Shown piece by piece: positions 11,144 through 23,680 of a stretch of 64,000 nt of DNA. Position 1 is the stretch's first letter, and each line of letters begins with the position of its first letter. The notes below the pieces were generated by a model. The model was not told the origin of the DNA, did no database searches, and saw nothing but the letters and a program-made list of their open reading frames with translations. This DNA comes from Undaria pinnatifida (Eukaryota > Sar > Phaeophyceae > Laminariales > Alariaceae). A program made the position numbers and the translations under genes. The DNA lies in NCBI GenBank assembly GCA_012845835.1, contig JABAKD010000023.1, positions 15,000,702 through 15,064,701 of the forward strand, in the 5' to 3' direction.

Positions 11144-11708
11144 CAGCACATACTTTATCGAACGTTGTGGTTTCTATATACCAGCATCGTTTTTTGAGCA
11201 CTATGCCTAAATACATGCTCTTCGTCCTTCGGAATACAAACGTACTTCACATGTTTGCGGTGTGTGCGTTCAAGTTCCTGCTTCCAGCATGTTTTTTTTG
11301 GCACTGCGCTCCTTTACATCTTAAGTTGTAGTTTTCCTGTCTCTATCCTTGACAAGCGCGTGCCTGGTGTTTATGCACTGCGATAATTTATTATTGATGA
11401 TCGACTTAGAGAGAGCTACTAATAAGTGTACAGGTGCTACCTGAGAGGTGGAACTAAATGCCAAGCAAGTCCTCCGACGTGCCCATCATGAACTGGGCGA
11501 ATGGATGATAATAACAAACTCATAATCATAATCGTCTCCATCGTTTACCGTTGTACTGTATATGGACCTCTTAGCATTTTCAAGTCGCCAGTTGCGCCAT
11601 TTGTGCTTCTTTTCCGCCTTTCTACTGAATGTCTATTCCTCCTTCCGGGAGCGAAGCAAGCGGCGTCCAGCCGCCCGCGAGCGAAGCCCTTGTATATATT
11701 ATAAACAT

Positions 11709-12525
11709 TAAAATACACTCCAGCTGTGAGATCGAATATTTTGTCGAAACTCATCTTTGCAAGCTGTGAGTGATACTCCGATCGCGCGTGTTACGGGTTG
11801 TGTGTCCTCATTAAGGATATAGGTCGGCGACTCCCCTTGCAACTACAGTGTAGCTATCAGGGTCAACAGGGTGATGTTAGGCAGTCTGTGCACGGAAACT
11901 ATAAAACCCGTTTCTGAGGGGGACAAAATCTGACAGCTGTGGAAGGAAACGCATCAGTTTATCAAGTAAATCCTGTAAGTCGAATAACCGGTGAGAGGAG
12001 GGCGGAGTTTTCAAGGACGTGGGGGCCTGATTTTGATCAAAAGGGGGGCGGGAGGGGGGGGAGGGGGGGAGGGACAGGTGGGGCAGGTCAATTTGTGCGT
12101 AGAAAGTATAAATCCTCTATATGGGGGAGGGGGGGGGGGAAGTGCCGGGGGGGGCGGGGGGCGGGGGTGGAGGGCTTTAGGTCGTATAGATGTACGGGTT
12201 TGCTATACGCGTGGTGCTAGGTCTAGGCGATGGTGCGGGTGGTGGGGAAGGAGGGGGCGTTGGGGGCAGGGGGGGGGGGGGGGGGGGGGGATTGCAGCAC
12301 CGGCATGGACGGCTCTAAAACGATAACGAGGCGATATCCAGGGCGTGGAAGTGTTTATTACTCTGGCGGATTTCGATATTAGGTGGGGCGTTTATGCAAG
12401 AGAAGGGGAGGGGGGCGGGGGGGGGGGGGGGGGGAGGGGAAGGGTTTTCAAGAGGTTTAGGTCACATATAATGTTAAAGTACACTCCAGCTATGAGATCA
12501 AGGATTTGGTCGATATATGCATTAC
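11709..12525 (+). repeat. G-run element, copy A, with direct terminal repeats
   Basis: The segment starts with 'cactccagctgtgagatcga' (11718) and ends with a diverged copy of the same block in the same orientation (12483). The interior has several uninterrupted G-runs, the longest over 20 G near 12270-12292 and a second set at 12405-12440. A sister copy lies inverted at 33545-34441 with the same order of blocks. No coding capacity is seen. The layout recalls a miniature terminal-repeat element, or a fragment of a long-period tandem repeat. Confidence 0.7.
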
Positions 12526-12778
12526 TGCACTGTGGTACTCAGCACAAGCGCACACACGACACATCTAACGCAAACATCGTTCACTAGAGGAGCACCCACA
12601 ATATATACATGACGCCAGTATAACATATGTACTCCGCGGCCAAGCAGCACTATTACGGACAACTCTCTCCTCCAGTTTGAGCTTGCTCTAATACCGAGCT
12701 AAGTGTGGGACCAAACCACTGCGCCTGCTTATTAGCACCCGTCATCACACAACATCTGCACAGCATAGTGCAAATTCC

Positions 12779-12945
12779 ATGCGAGGAAAAATGGACGTAC
12801 CTCCAGCGTGGAGACATGCGTGCATGTTCGCAAAGCACAGTAAGCAAACCGACATCGCACGAACGCCTGCATTGCACAATGCAGCTTCCCGACGGAAAAA
12901 TGGCGCACCTCCAGCTTGGAGACGTGCGCGCGCAACTCTGATGAC
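12779..12945 (+). repeat. Diverged direct duplication of about 115 bp
   Basis: Two blocks, 'gaggaaaaatggacgtacctccagcgtggagac' and 'gacggaaaaatggcgcacctccagcttggagac', are separated by about 110 bp. The reading KMDVPPAWRHA / KNGAPPAWRRA is conserved between them, but no gene family is recognised. Confidence 0.5.
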
Positions 12946-13128
12946 ACAAACAGGGCCCCTGAGCACCACACATAGAATAAATCCAAACGCGCAACCTACG
13001 ACACCCGGGCGGCTGCATACCGCCCCCTAGGTACGTGTAGCTAACAGCAACGAACACTCTCCCGCGTTGCTACGACCGCCTCATTCCCCTTACACTGACT
13101 CCCTCAAGAGCACGGGCGGGTGGGTGGG

Positions 13129-13360
13129 AAATCAGCCAGTCTATCACACTTGAACTTGTCTCGCTGACGATGCTTCTCTCTTCTCTGCGTGCTTCGCTTG
13201 CTAGTCAGCAACAAGACAGACTGATCCAAGGTTCCCTTTGCTATACTAGGACATGTACAAGAAACCACCCGCGTTGATCTCATTGGTGAACGTGCAATAA
13301 CCCCAAACTTCGTCCGTACATACAAAACCCTTATTTCCTCGTGCCTCGATAATAATATGC
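13129..13360 (-). repeat. Downstream terminal repeat of DIRS-type copy 2
   Basis: The block matches 18119-18351 over its whole length in the same orientation, with only scattered differences. It is followed by about 330 bp of non-coding element sequence before the recombinase part. Confidence 0.85.
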
Positions 13361-13693
13361 TTTGTATTTTGCTTTCGAAGTTGTGTCATATTATTGCGCA
13401 CCCCCCAATCGGAGCACGGGGGGCGAAGAGAGGGGCAAGTCCCCGGGGCTGCTCCAGCAACAGCCCCACGCTATCGTCCGTAACCCTGAGTCAAGTTCCA
13501 TCCCAACTGGCAATGTCGAGCTTTTGACGCCAGCCTCCAATAATGGTATTTGGCTCAGCTTACGGACGCATTGCGTCCCTCCCCTACCCCCTTTGCTGTA
13601 CCCCTAGGATGCGCACGTCAAGATCCAACTTCTTTCCATCCGCTTGGCACAAATGATAAGGTTGCGTACTAGCTGAAGTAGTTACGTCGGCTT

Positions 13694-14850
13694 CTATCGC
13701 TCCAGCTTTGGAATGGGGTTAACTTGCCCCCAATCTGTACCCTGCCCCGGTTGGATCCCGTTACCCGCCCCCTCCTGGGCCATTACATCTGCTACCCTGC
13801 TGGCATCCTTCCCGTGGCTACGAACGTACACCTTATAGGCATCAGACGCCCACCGGCCCTCCCGTTGCAACGTCTCTGGGGAGGCACCCCCTGCTGATAA
13901 GTGCGTTGCGCCCCCAATCCTGAGGGAGTGCAGAGCGTACTCATCCGCCCGCACGCCCACCAACGCAACCACTTCTCGCAGGGCTACCGTCGCTTGTTGC
14001 TTCGTCCACATGGACCATCTACCACCACCACTGCCATACGCGACGAGGGGAGCCGACGAGGGCAAAATCCAATAACAAGACATCAACTCGAGCATAAGAT
14101 TGACAGCATCGCCACCGGCCCCCACGGGCCTCGGTGAACCCGCCCGAACGCGCGAAATAACCGCCCCTTTGCGCAACTGGTCGCCCTTAGACTCACGAAA
14201 TCGAACCTCGACGCGGTCGGCTCTCGACCATTGCGCCACCCCCAACTGTACCTGACCGCGAAAGAAATCCACGTCTTCCCGCCGTAAACAATACGTTTCG
14301 TGGATGCGCGACCGGGATTCCGCGAACATTTCGGACGCACGGGTCAAGAAACAAAACGACGCACACAACGCAAGCCACAACACGCGCCCCCCGTTACGCC
14401 AAGCAGGATCAAAGTTTCGCCAGCAAGCAACATGGCCCACGACACGGGCCGACACACGGTCGCCTGATTACCCACTTCGGCATGCGAGCGCGCCGCACCT
14501 TTGAGGGCGCTCGCGATGACGGGGTGAGTTGTGTCGATCTCGAAACCGCGTGAAATGCGATGAAAAAACGTGATGGCCGACAAATGGCTTTCGATGGTCG
14601 CCGACCGCAGTTTCTTGGTAGCAAACGCGTACGCTACGTATTCGAAAAAATGCCACACGTTGGTCATATCGGCAATGCCGCGATCAAGAAAGACGGGAAT
14701 ACCAAAACGTACCCGAAAGTCGACCCATGCTCCAAAATGCCCCAAAGAAGCTTGCCCAGTCGAGGCCGCAACGGCGTGTCGCATGAGTCCGAGGCCAACA
14801 CCGAAGTACATAGAGAAATGCCGATGGTCCCCAGTTCCCGAACCTGCCAC
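13694..14850 (-). pseudogene. Tyrosine recombinase part of DIRS-type copy 2
   Basis: An N-terminal helical, SAM-like region is followed by the catalytic region with TRASE, HSLRIGGATHLS, a GRW block and the tyrosine in YKVYVRSHG. The R...H-x2-R...Y order is that of DIRS recombinases, which join circular cDNA to the genome. It is treated as a fossil and described by its parts only. Confidence 0.85.
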
Positions 14851-17242
14851 GGGATGTTGGGACGAACGGCGCGCAAGTTATCAAGAACGGAGCCGCAATC
14901 CCAGCGAGAGATACCGTCGGCGGCAGCGTTGTGGATACCGCGCACATGCGTTGCCTCGAAATGCCATCTGGATGACACTTCGAGAACGCCGAGGAGACGC
15001 ATGAGGGCATCGGAACGCGGTTCCAGCCCCCCCCGACACCGCCGCACCCAATGCACGGCGGCCTCGTTGTCTCCCCGTAACAAAGTACAATCTCCCGTCG
15101 CTAACGGTCGATCGGCACACGAAGACACCAAGACAAGGCCGACACAACCATGCCCACAAGTTCAAGCACGTTGATAGATAAGTCGTCCACGCCGCGGACG
15201 GACTCACTTGAGCCGCAAAGCCGTGACTGTTCCTGGGCTGTGAGATCATAGCGCCAGAAAACACCGGTTTCGAGACATTACCCACCGACGGCGGTTTTTG
15301 ACGCGTCCGAGAACAACGTACGTTGTGCCGGGCGCTCCAGCAAATGATACATCGGCGCCGACAGCACCCCGCCGCGCGCGTCAACACCTTTGTCAACAAA
15401 CCACCGCCAGAACTCGAGATCCGCATGGAACTCGGGCCCAAGGGCAACACGCCGCCCCGGATTGGCCATTCGGCCAGCGAAGTGATCACCGGCAGCGATG
15501 CGCGGCATCCCAACCGAAGCCAACAAACGATGCACGAAGAAGGACCCGGGACGAACGGCGAAAGAGATGTGCATGAGGAAGCCCGCCAACTGCGACACCT
15601 GCTTCGCTGAAGCATAGGTGCGAGTCGGGGGCCACTCCGCTAAAAGCAATCGTAGCTTGAGGCGCTTATGTGGCGGCGCCGTCACCGTAAGCGCCTCTAT
15701 GTCCACCAACCAGCCCAGCACTACGAGACGCGTGTCCCAGTTAGTGATTTTGCTGGCGGACAACAGAAGAGAGTCGGACGCGCCACGTACGCCCAACAAG
15801 CGAAAGTGGTCCGACGCCAACGACTGCACCGCCCGCATACAGCGACGACCGTCCGGCCACCACTGAACCTCGACAAGAATGCCGTCGTCTACGTAGTACC
15901 GCACAAAAAAACGAATCCCGGCGTAGCCGCCGCCACTGGAAACGTTTCGGCAATCGCGAGGGAGGGACGTAACGGAACCCCCCCGCGGCGGGGCAAGACG
16001 CACATGTTCGACGGCAGCCGCCCCTTGTGGGGAAATAACCGCATCTTGAAACGTAGAGTCGGTGTGGGAATGTTCCAGCGCAGAAGCCATCAGCCCCCAA
16101 AACCCGGGACTATTACGCCACCCGATTTGCAAGCGAAGATCCACAACTACGTATTCGCCCATCGCGTACCCAAACACCGGCGCCCCTACCGGGTCAACTA
16201 AAGACTTGACGATAGGCGTCTTTCACGTCAACGCGGCAGAGGACGATTCTAGCTGTGGGATCGTGCAACTGCCGCAAGAACAACACCCGTAACAACACCT
16301 TCCGAAATACATGACCGAGCTCGAAGGAGGGGGCGGAGGAAAAATCGGTATCGCCGTTAACGCTGGAATGGCTGCCCACGCGCGCAAACGTGAGATCGTG
16401 AATAATGCGAAACTTAGGCTTAAGCACGACGGACAACGGCGAAACACGTAAACCCGGAATATCGGACGCGGAACTTAATTTAAACACCAAAGCCCGACCG
16501 CGCACAACGTCAGCATATATCTTTTGGTGAACGGCACCGGCATGAGGGGCGACGCTCTGGTGGTTACCGGATGCAAGCTCAGCAGTCAGATTACCCCTCC
16601 CCCCGCAACACACACCGGGGAGCCCGGTGCCAAAACGCGGAGCAACTGGTCAACACGAAGGAAATTCTTGACGGTACCAAACCAATGACGAACGATGTGA
16701 GGATGAATATGTGGGCCAATGCGAGCGGATCCGACAGCGGACGTAAACAATTTAACCCTGCCGGCACAGTCACGCAAAAGAGACGACCCCGCGCTGGCAA
16801 CCACATCGAGATTCGTGGAACCTGTTGGCGATGCCGACCGAATTACGCTATCCTGCGCGGCGCGCCACGCCTCAACCGCCGAATCCAACTGTGCGTGCGT
16901 GCGCTCGCCGTCGGTCGAGCCGTGTCCGCACCCCCAGTCAAAATCCGAACGTCGCACACGTTCGCTATGGCTAACTGTATCTCCGCGCGCGACCGATAAG
17001 CCAGTTCCTACAATGCGCGCGGAAACTAACGTACACGCACGCGCGCGCTCCCCATGGTCACCTCTCTTCCTGAAAATGACGGATCCCGGAGCAACGGGTA
17101 CACGCTCGCGCCCAATGCCGCCTTCGCTCGCCAGCGCCTCCAACGCACGCCCCCGCATCCCGCCCGTGACTCCGCGGACTGCCGGTACTGTCGGCGCTCC
17201 GCCAACGTCGACCGTCGACGCAACCCCCCCACCAACCGCCAA
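14850..17242 (-). pseudogene. Reverse transcriptase and RNase H part of DIRS-type copy 2
   Basis: The region contains the pol N-terminal stretch, RT segments (LSVVLKPKFRIIHDL, DVKDAYRQV, GWRNSPGFW), the YVDD active-site box, and the DIRS-type RNase H with a DNEAAVHWV block and HVRGIHNAAADGIS. These are the hallmarks of DIRS pol. It is a fossil with several breaks. Confidence 0.85.
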
Positions 17243-17310
17243 CGCCGCAGCCGCGCCCCCCTAGGTTGGACCCAACACGCAGCCGCCACTTTCAATTGTT
17301 GACGCAGCCG

Positions 17311-18063
17311 CTACATCCACCGCCGGCGCCGCAGCTGCGCCCGCAAATGTTGGCCCCACCTGGCGGCAGGGCCCGTGTCTTCATCCAGAACCAGAACCAG
17401 CGCCTCTACCCCCCTCGCCCCCCCTGTTGCCCCCCTCGGGGAGGACCGCCCGCAACGACAACGCCCGCGACCCTCCGCCCGCCGCCGCCACGCTTCCACC
17501 ACCTTCCTCCCCGCGAGCGGGTGGAGATGGCGATGATGCCGAGGCCGCGGGGGCCTCGTGCAGGAACTTACACGGAGACCAGTTGCGTTTACCGGTGCGC
17601 GCGAACATCCGGCAGGCCTGGGGGAGTATTGAATTGGCCTTTCCCTTGAACCCGGGCGACCCGGCGGGGGGAGCGGTTGCCTTCCGCTTGGTGGGCCTGT
17701 CTGCGCCGGAACCGATGCTGCTGAGTTCGAACCGGAACACCTTCCCCCCGCCGCGGAAAAATTCGAGAGTGCGTACGAAGGCGGGCATGGGTGGGGGGTC
17801 GAACACCGTACCAGCTGGGGGAGCGACAACAGCAGGGGAGGCCCAGTCATCCGAAGGCAAGGCCGCACCGACCGCTGGCGGCCCGGAGGAGGACCCCGAG
17901 CCCGCGAGAGCTGCGGCGGCCGGGGCACGCAGAGTAGCCTCTGCCTCAGCGCTGGCGGCGGCAGGCGCTGCGGCACCCGGCGAATCACCCATCGTCGAAG
18001 AGACAGCCCGCAGCGCTCGCCACAGAAGTAGCCACAGCGAATTATCACCACGGCAGTCACCAC
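17311..18063 (-). pseudogene. Gag-like part of DIRS-type copy 2
   Basis: The Ala/Pro/Ser-rich start and the basic tail match the gag-like part of copy 1 closely. It lies between the upstream terminal repeat and the pol part. No known domain is recognisable. Confidence 0.5.
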
Positions 18064-18118
18064 ATCAGTACCAGCGAAGTCTCACAGCAGCAGTCGCAGC
18101 GAAGCTCACTTACAGCAG

Positions 18119-18351
18119 AAATCAGCCAGTCTATCACACCTTGAACTTGCCTCGCTGACGATGCTTCTCTCTTCTCTGCGTGCTTCGCTTGCTAGGCAGC
18201 AACTAGACAGACTGATCCAAGGTTCCCTTTGCTATACCAGGACAAGTACAAGTAACCACCCGCGTTGATTTCATTCATCAACGTGCAATAACCCCAAACT
18301 TCTTCCGTACAAACAAAACCCGTATTTTCTCGTGCCTCGATAATAATATGC
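18119..18351 (-). repeat. Upstream terminal repeat of DIRS-type copy 2
   Basis: It is the direct-repeat partner of 13129-13360 and of 6005-6235. It ends in 'cgataataatatgc', after which a purine-rich simple repeat begins abruptly. Confidence 0.85.
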
Positions 18352-18490
18352 AAAGGAAAGGAAAGAAAAGAGAAGAAAGCGAAACGAAAAAAACGAAAAA
18401 GGAAAGGAAAGAAAAGAAAAAGACAAAGCAAGAAACGACAAGACAAGAAGAGGAAGCAAGGAAAGGAAAAGAGTAGAAAAAAAGAAAAAT
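18352..18490 (+). repeat. Purine-rich simple repeat (AAAGG/AAAGA words)
   Basis: About 140 bp are almost purely A and G on the plus strand. The tract abuts the end of the DIRS-type copy exactly. Confidence 0.85.
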
Positions 18491-18659
18491 GTCATACTAG
18501 CAGACCCTAGGAACTGGCTAAAGACGGCATTGGGCTCATAGAGGGTATCAAGTGCAACATCAATGGCACTGGGGAGAGAACGCAACACGGCGAAAAAGTC
18601 AGGGCGGTCTTATGCTATCTTGTGACGGCCATGTGCTGTATCATCCTCTCTATGTAAGT

Positions 18660-18830
18660 ACTAAAAATACAAAAAAAATAACAGGCCACCCACCCACCAC
18701 GGACGACGCAGGGCACCCTCCACCAACCCACTGACCAAACCTTTGCTGCATACAGCAGTACAGCAGTGCAGCAGTACGCACAGCAGTACGCCTGGTATAC
18801 GGGGAGCAGTTAGTTGGTTGGTTCTTGAGT
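18660..18830 (-). repeat. Inverted single copy of the 25.5-26.2 kb minisatellite unit
   Basis: In reverse complement it reads through the unit seen three times at 25.5-26.2 kb: CAG-rich spacer, 'agtaaaggtttggtcagtggg', 'ggtgggtgggtgg', and 'aaccaaccaactaactgc'. It lies about 7 kb from the array in the opposite orientation. Confidence 0.7.
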
Positions 18831-18839
18831 ATGACACAG

Positions 18840-21090
18840 GAAACAAACGGGGGGAGTTGCAGTTTTTGACGATACTCAGGTGGGGCGAAAAATTTCGAGG
18901 GTGGGACAGACTCCGACAATGGGGCGATTTTGAGGGTGGGACAGACTCCGACAAAGAATAACCAATCAGATTGCGCACGAAGAATCGACAAAAAACGACA
19001 AGGAGTTGAACTTGTTTTCAGTATAGCCTAGTATTTTCCCTATATGTTCTGGCTAATGCTGGGTTCTGTGATGAGCCGGGGGTTGCCCATAGGGCACAAA
19101 GCACCCTGATGGCTCGAGAAGCACTGGAGTCCCGCGAGGGACATACAGATTCAGGGATCACGGCAAAGCGCAAGGTGTAAGTTCCTTCGACAGCTCGCGT
19201 CCTGATGCATGCCCACATCTGGGGAGTACTCCCCAAGTTGTGGGACCACCGGGCCCAGTAAGCACCAACATCTCTGGTTCGAGCCCCGGCGACCCTCGTT
19301 CTTTTTCTTTTTGGCCACTGTTTCTTTCATTTTGTATACCAGATATAGTAAACAAACTTGTCCTTTTTTTGTACCTGGTAAAATATGTGCAGTTCTTTTT
19401 TTTTTGGCCCAAGTCTTTTTTCTATTACAAGGTTAAATATTTACGGAATATGTTTGCTCTTTTTTACGCCGAGGCTCTTATTTAATGGCTCCAACACGAG
19501 GCATAATATACGGTGATATACCAGGCATGATACACGGCAATGCACGGTACAACAAAGTATATGATGTACGATACTACTAATCGCTTCCTCTTTTTTGTGT
19601 TTTTTGTGTTTTTGTTTTTCTGGCCGCCCACTTTTTTGTGGTCTCCTGATGACCTGCGATGTGACTGATTGCGTCTATTTTTTTCACACGAGCAGCCGAT
19701 GCGTGTGACTGATTGCGTCTATTTTTTTCACACGAGCAGCCGAGTAGGAGGTGGGCTAGTAAATATAGAAGGGGAGGGCAGGTAAAGGGGGTCATTAATA
19801 GAAACCTTTACATAATGCAGGCACGCGAACGAACGATGCGGTCTCTTTCGTCAGGCAAACACACGAGCCAAATGTACGCCTATTAATAGAGGTTGCCGTC
19901 AATGAACCGCCCTGCTTCTGGGTGTGATTCAACAGCAACCAATATATATATATCTGACATCGGTATTCGCAGTCATGCGTACTTCTTAACCTGCACTATG
20001 CCAAAATACAAATTCAAAGGACCGACTCTCGAAGTTTCCGAGCAGAGCCATCAGGCACCATCCACCATTCAACTCCCAGCCGAGAGGGTGTACGACGATC
20101 TGCAAGGGGGAGGTAAACCAAAGGGCTCGAACTGGAGCAGCACCAAAACCACGCAGGGTTGTGTCGTTCTGTAATTAAATGGTACGCAAGATGCACCATC
20201 AACACCTCCGTCTACTATTGAAAAATAGTGCAAACGTGCACAGGAATCACACTAGACACGCTAGCCAGTAATCGTCACACGCTAGTAGCGGGTTCTCCAT
20301 CTTCAAGGTCCCCGCCCTGCGAAAAAAAGAAAATAAGGTACAGCATTACGCATGGAAGAAAGCAGCAGCAGTAAACAACAAAACACAGCAGCAACGAGAA
20401 GGGAAAGACGGAGCACGCAACGAAACAACAGGAGCAGAGAGCATGTTGAATGAGGAACAATCGACACTGACACAAATAAATCAACTGCAACCGCACTAAG
20501 CAACAGCACCAGGCTACCAAGACGGAGGAGGTGCAAAGTTTTCCCCTAAGAGTGGCCCATCGAAGTGGACCTAACGCGTCCGCGGCCGCGAGACCAACTG
20601 ATGTCGCGCCTCAAGCGCCCATGTACGTATTGGTTCCAGCTCTCCTCAATATCAACCCTGTGAAAGTTGCCCGTAGACTTTGGCGCATTCCCTTGAAATT
20701 CAGGCCTCGCGTACCTCTCCTCTTGTCGCCGGGGGTCCCCTCAACACTACTCCACAGAACCACGCCGTCCCCGGTGATGATTATACCAAGTCAAAACTAT
20801 TATCACCGCACGTTCCTATTACAGGGTTGGAGTCGCCTACGGTGAGACTCCTATCAAGCGGAACACAAAATTAACAGAAGCAAGCAACCGGAGCGGTACG
20901 CGAACGCGAGCGTATGCGCTGTACTCAAATTGCACATAAACACCAAACAGCGGCAACAGCAGCAGCAGCAGCTGCAACAGCAGGTTAAAAGAAAAAGGTC
21001 GGCCACATAAACGACATTACGAAGTGGGCACCTCCGACATGACCCTCCGACATGACGTCAGAGTAGTTTCGCAAGGAGTTCGTTTATAAC
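18840..21090. other. Stretch with only short repeats
   Basis: A 33-bp unit ('gagggtgggacagactccgacaa') occurs twice at 18895-18957. GGTTCGAGCCC at 19276-19286 resembles a Pol III B box without a clear A box. A CAG-rich patch lies at 20945-20980. One open frame (19893-20174, 93 codons) resembles no family I know. No splice chain or transposon end was found. Confidence 0.5.
19660..19743 (+). repeat. Two tandem copies of a 41-bp unit
   Basis: The unit 'gtgactgattgcgtctatttttttcacacgagcagccga' occurs twice back to back with only a base or two of difference. Confidence 0.8.
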
Positions 21091-21350
21091 AGCTTGCTGC
21101 CGTCTGCTGTGATGTGTACCAATGTAGCCCACCTTCTGGCGCCACGCTTACAACGGAGTGTGTTCGTTATTCGGGCAGGATCGGGAGGTCATCTTGACTC
21201 GAGGCCATTTCGACTCCTTTTACGACGCCTGCACTCGTACCCAACGCCTGGAAATTCGGGTGTGCCTCCGCAGCGTCCCGGTTTATTTTCTGGCAGGAGC
21301 GTCAAGTTGGGCGGGGGGGTGGCTGGAGACTTAGCCGGCAGCAGAAGCAA

Positions 21351-21864
21351 AGCCAGCTCACAAGTCGGAAGGCACGCCAAAGTACATACGTACTGTTGTG
21401 CTTGTACGATGCAAGGATGGTGGGTATCTGCTGTGCACGCATCTGACTTCAAGTTATATTTGCTGTACGCTTGCTTGTATTTGTCAGCGTTTTTAATAAG
21501 GGTGCGCGCCGCTCTTACGGTGCAGGCGGGCGGCAGCTTTCAGTTGCAACGAGGTGCAGCGCGGTACCACCGAACCGCACCGTAGCTGCATCATCGCACA
21601 CGCACCGAGCCGGCAGCACAAGCAAAGCCAGCTCACAAGTCGGAAGGCACGCCAAAGCACATACGTACTGTTGTACTTGTACGATGCAAGGATGGTGGAT
21701 ATCTGCTGTGCACGCATCTGACTTCAAGTTATATTTGCTGTACGCTTGCTTGTATTGGTCAGCGTTTTTAATAAGGGTGCGCGCCGCTCTTACGGTGCAG
21801 GCGGGCGGCAGCTTTCAGTTGCAACGAGGTGCAGCGCGGTACCACCGAACCGCACCGTAGCCTC
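21351..21864 (+). repeat. Two tandem copies of a 275-bp unit
   Basis: Copies start at 21351 and 21626 ('agccagctcacaagtcggaa') and stay nearly identical to 'gaaccgcaccgtagc'. They precede a CGCAC microsatellite. Confidence 0.85.
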
Positions 21865-21865
21865 A

Positions 21866-21930
21866 TCACCGCACCGCACCGCACCGCACCGCACCGCACC
21901 GCACCGCACCGCATCGCACCACACCGCACG
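21866..21930 (+). repeat. CGCAC pentanucleotide microsatellite
   Basis: About eleven CCGCA/CGCAC units run together, with a few single-base variants towards the right end. The word is already present at the end of the adjacent 275-bp repeat, a likely seed. Confidence 0.9.
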
Positions 21931-22545
21931 CTCCTGCAAATAGAACAACCACACCACGTCACCACGGGTCGGTCCTACATATGATGGCACGCGTTCGCGT
22001 TTGCTTCGTACCGCGAACAGCCTTGCGTTTGCAACTACGACAAGTAGTCCAATTCAACCACAATACCTGAGTATAAAACAACACCCTCTTACCCCAGGCA
22101 TTGCTAATTTCATACTGGCTTCGTCCCAACAGAGGAAGCCAAAGGAGCAGGTTCGATGCTATGACGGCTTCAGGAAAAGTGGAGACAGCCTTGTTGGACC
22201 TTTGTTGCTATATACGTTTCCTTCTCCGCGGCAAGAGGGCATGTACCTGCCTGCCTACGCCCCCTCTAAGTTACCATTGGTCCCGTATAGATACCTGGTA
22301 CTATCTTCTCCTTATTATGTTGGCTTAAAAGTAGGCGCCCTCCATGCATCCTAGTACCGCAGCTTCTCTTGGTAGTGAGCGCCCGCCAAGCACCCAAACA
22401 TCCATCAGGATGTATGCATTCCAATTACATTCGAGGTGTGACCTCGTGCATATCGTTTCTCCATCACGGCCGTCGCCAATCGCGTAAGCAAGGCTCGCTT
22501 AGCTGTGCTTTGCTCTAGCCTCGTGCTCCTCTCTCTTTAATAAAA

Positions 22546-22760
22546 TATATTTCAAGGACGTCAGCCGTGAGTTCGACGAGTTTCAGGCAAATACTCATCT
22601 TTGCAAGCTGCGTTGTTGGTACTTGTAATATACTATATGGGTGAGTTTTTATTGGGAGGGGTCCTATTTTTTGTCTACTATAATGGTAAGTGTTGGTATT
22701 TTTACTTTAGGTGGGGAATTTTGAGCTAGATCTAACATCATATGTCTATATACAAAATCT
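22546..22760 (+). repeat. Dispersed repeat, copy near 22.6 kb
   Basis: It is similar over about 210 bp to 24408-24660: 'gacgtcag', 'actcatctttgcaagctg', 'gttggtacttgta', 'gggaggggtcctatttttt' and 'tttttactttaggtggggaatttt' occur in the same order. Its left part also matches 6237-6300 in reverse complement. Confidence 0.7.
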
Positions 22761-22860
22761 GGCGCAGGACTGTCATTTTTTTGTCCGCTTCCGTGGGCTG
22801 TCGGCGGGCTGTTGGCGGGCTGTTGGCTCAACAGTCCAAAAACACGTCAGAAAAACAGCA

Positions 22861-23680
22861 GCCGCCTCTTTTGGTTGAACACGTTTACAGCAACTCCAGC
22901 AGGGTATAGTTGAACAAAAAATGCCCCTAGCTAGAGCTAAGCACACTGCCGAGAGGCACAGGCCTACACACTGCTGAGAGGAGCAGACCTGCACAGCTAT
23001 GTTGACACGGGCGTCTGTACAGCCGCCTCTTTTGGTTGAACACGTTTACAGCAACTCCAGCAGGGTATAGTTGAACAAAAAATGCCCCTAGCTAGAGCTA
23101 AGCACACTGCCGAGAGGCACAGGCCTACACACTGCTGAGAGGAGCAGACCTGCACAGCTATGTTGACACGGGCGTCTGTACAGGGCCACCAGTTCAGCAC
23201 TGCTGTTGCTGTGCTGCTGTGTTTTGCACAAAAAAAAACACGTCAGCAGCAGCTGTCGGCAGTTGCAGCAGCAGTAATTTAGAACAATAACACGTTTTGA
23301 GCACACTGCACTGAGAGCAGGCACAGCTGCTGTAACAGGCGTCCGTACAGGAGCAGCCGGTTCTTCTGTATATCTGGGGCCGCGGGAGTGGGGCCGGGGT
23401 TGCTATTGCTGTGTCTTGCATGGGAGCTGCACCGTCAACAACAAAAAATCGCATACATATGCCACAACGACAGAAGCAGTTGAACAAAAAAAAGTCATAG
23501 TTCAACAGAAAATCGTCATATGCCAGCTACGAGCACTGCTGTAAGGCACAGCTGTAAGGCACAGCTATGCGCAGCTGTGTTGACACGAGCGTCCGTACAG
23601 GAGCACCCGGTTCTGTATGCAAAATCTGGGGCCGGAACTGTTGGTGGTGTGTTTTGCAGGGGTAGCGGCCGCCGAGATAC
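22861..23680 (+). repeat. Tandem array: two 161-bp copies followed by diverged units
   Basis: Copies 22861-23021 and 23022-23182 are essentially identical. The right half of the unit ('gttgacacgggcgtctgtacag') recurs in diverged form near 23335 and 23580, and once more near 23937. The last full unit runs into an OTU-like coding relic. Confidence 0.75.

Larger units (their letters stand above)
13129..18351 (-). mobile_element. DIRS-type (tyrosine-recombinase) retroelement, copy 2
   Basis: This 5.2-kb minus-strand fossil is bounded by two direct terminal repeats of about 232 bp. In order on its own strand it has a terminal repeat, a gag-like part, RT with a YVDD box, RNase H, a tyrosine recombinase, a non-coding stretch and the second terminal repeat. 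Direct rather than inverted terminal repeats point to the PAT/Ngaro-like side of the DIRS order. Every expected part is present, but the element is broken in several places and does not look active. No target duplication is evident, as expected for recombinase-inserted elements. Confidence 0.85.

Noticed and set aside
12040-12440. Sequencing or assembly error producing G-runs
   Set aside because: The sister copy at 33.5-34.4 kb has C-runs at the corresponding places, so the runs are a property of the element, though their exact lengths may be unreliable.
19893-20174. 93-codon ORF as a host gene
   Set aside because: It is open and has a plausible ATG, but no motif, splice partner or paralogue in the window supports it. 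It is left as unassigned.
21094-21860. Two related ORFs of 163 and 129 codons
   Set aside because: They are copies of the same 275-bp tandem repeat and end in the CGCAC microsatellite region. No protein motif is seen.
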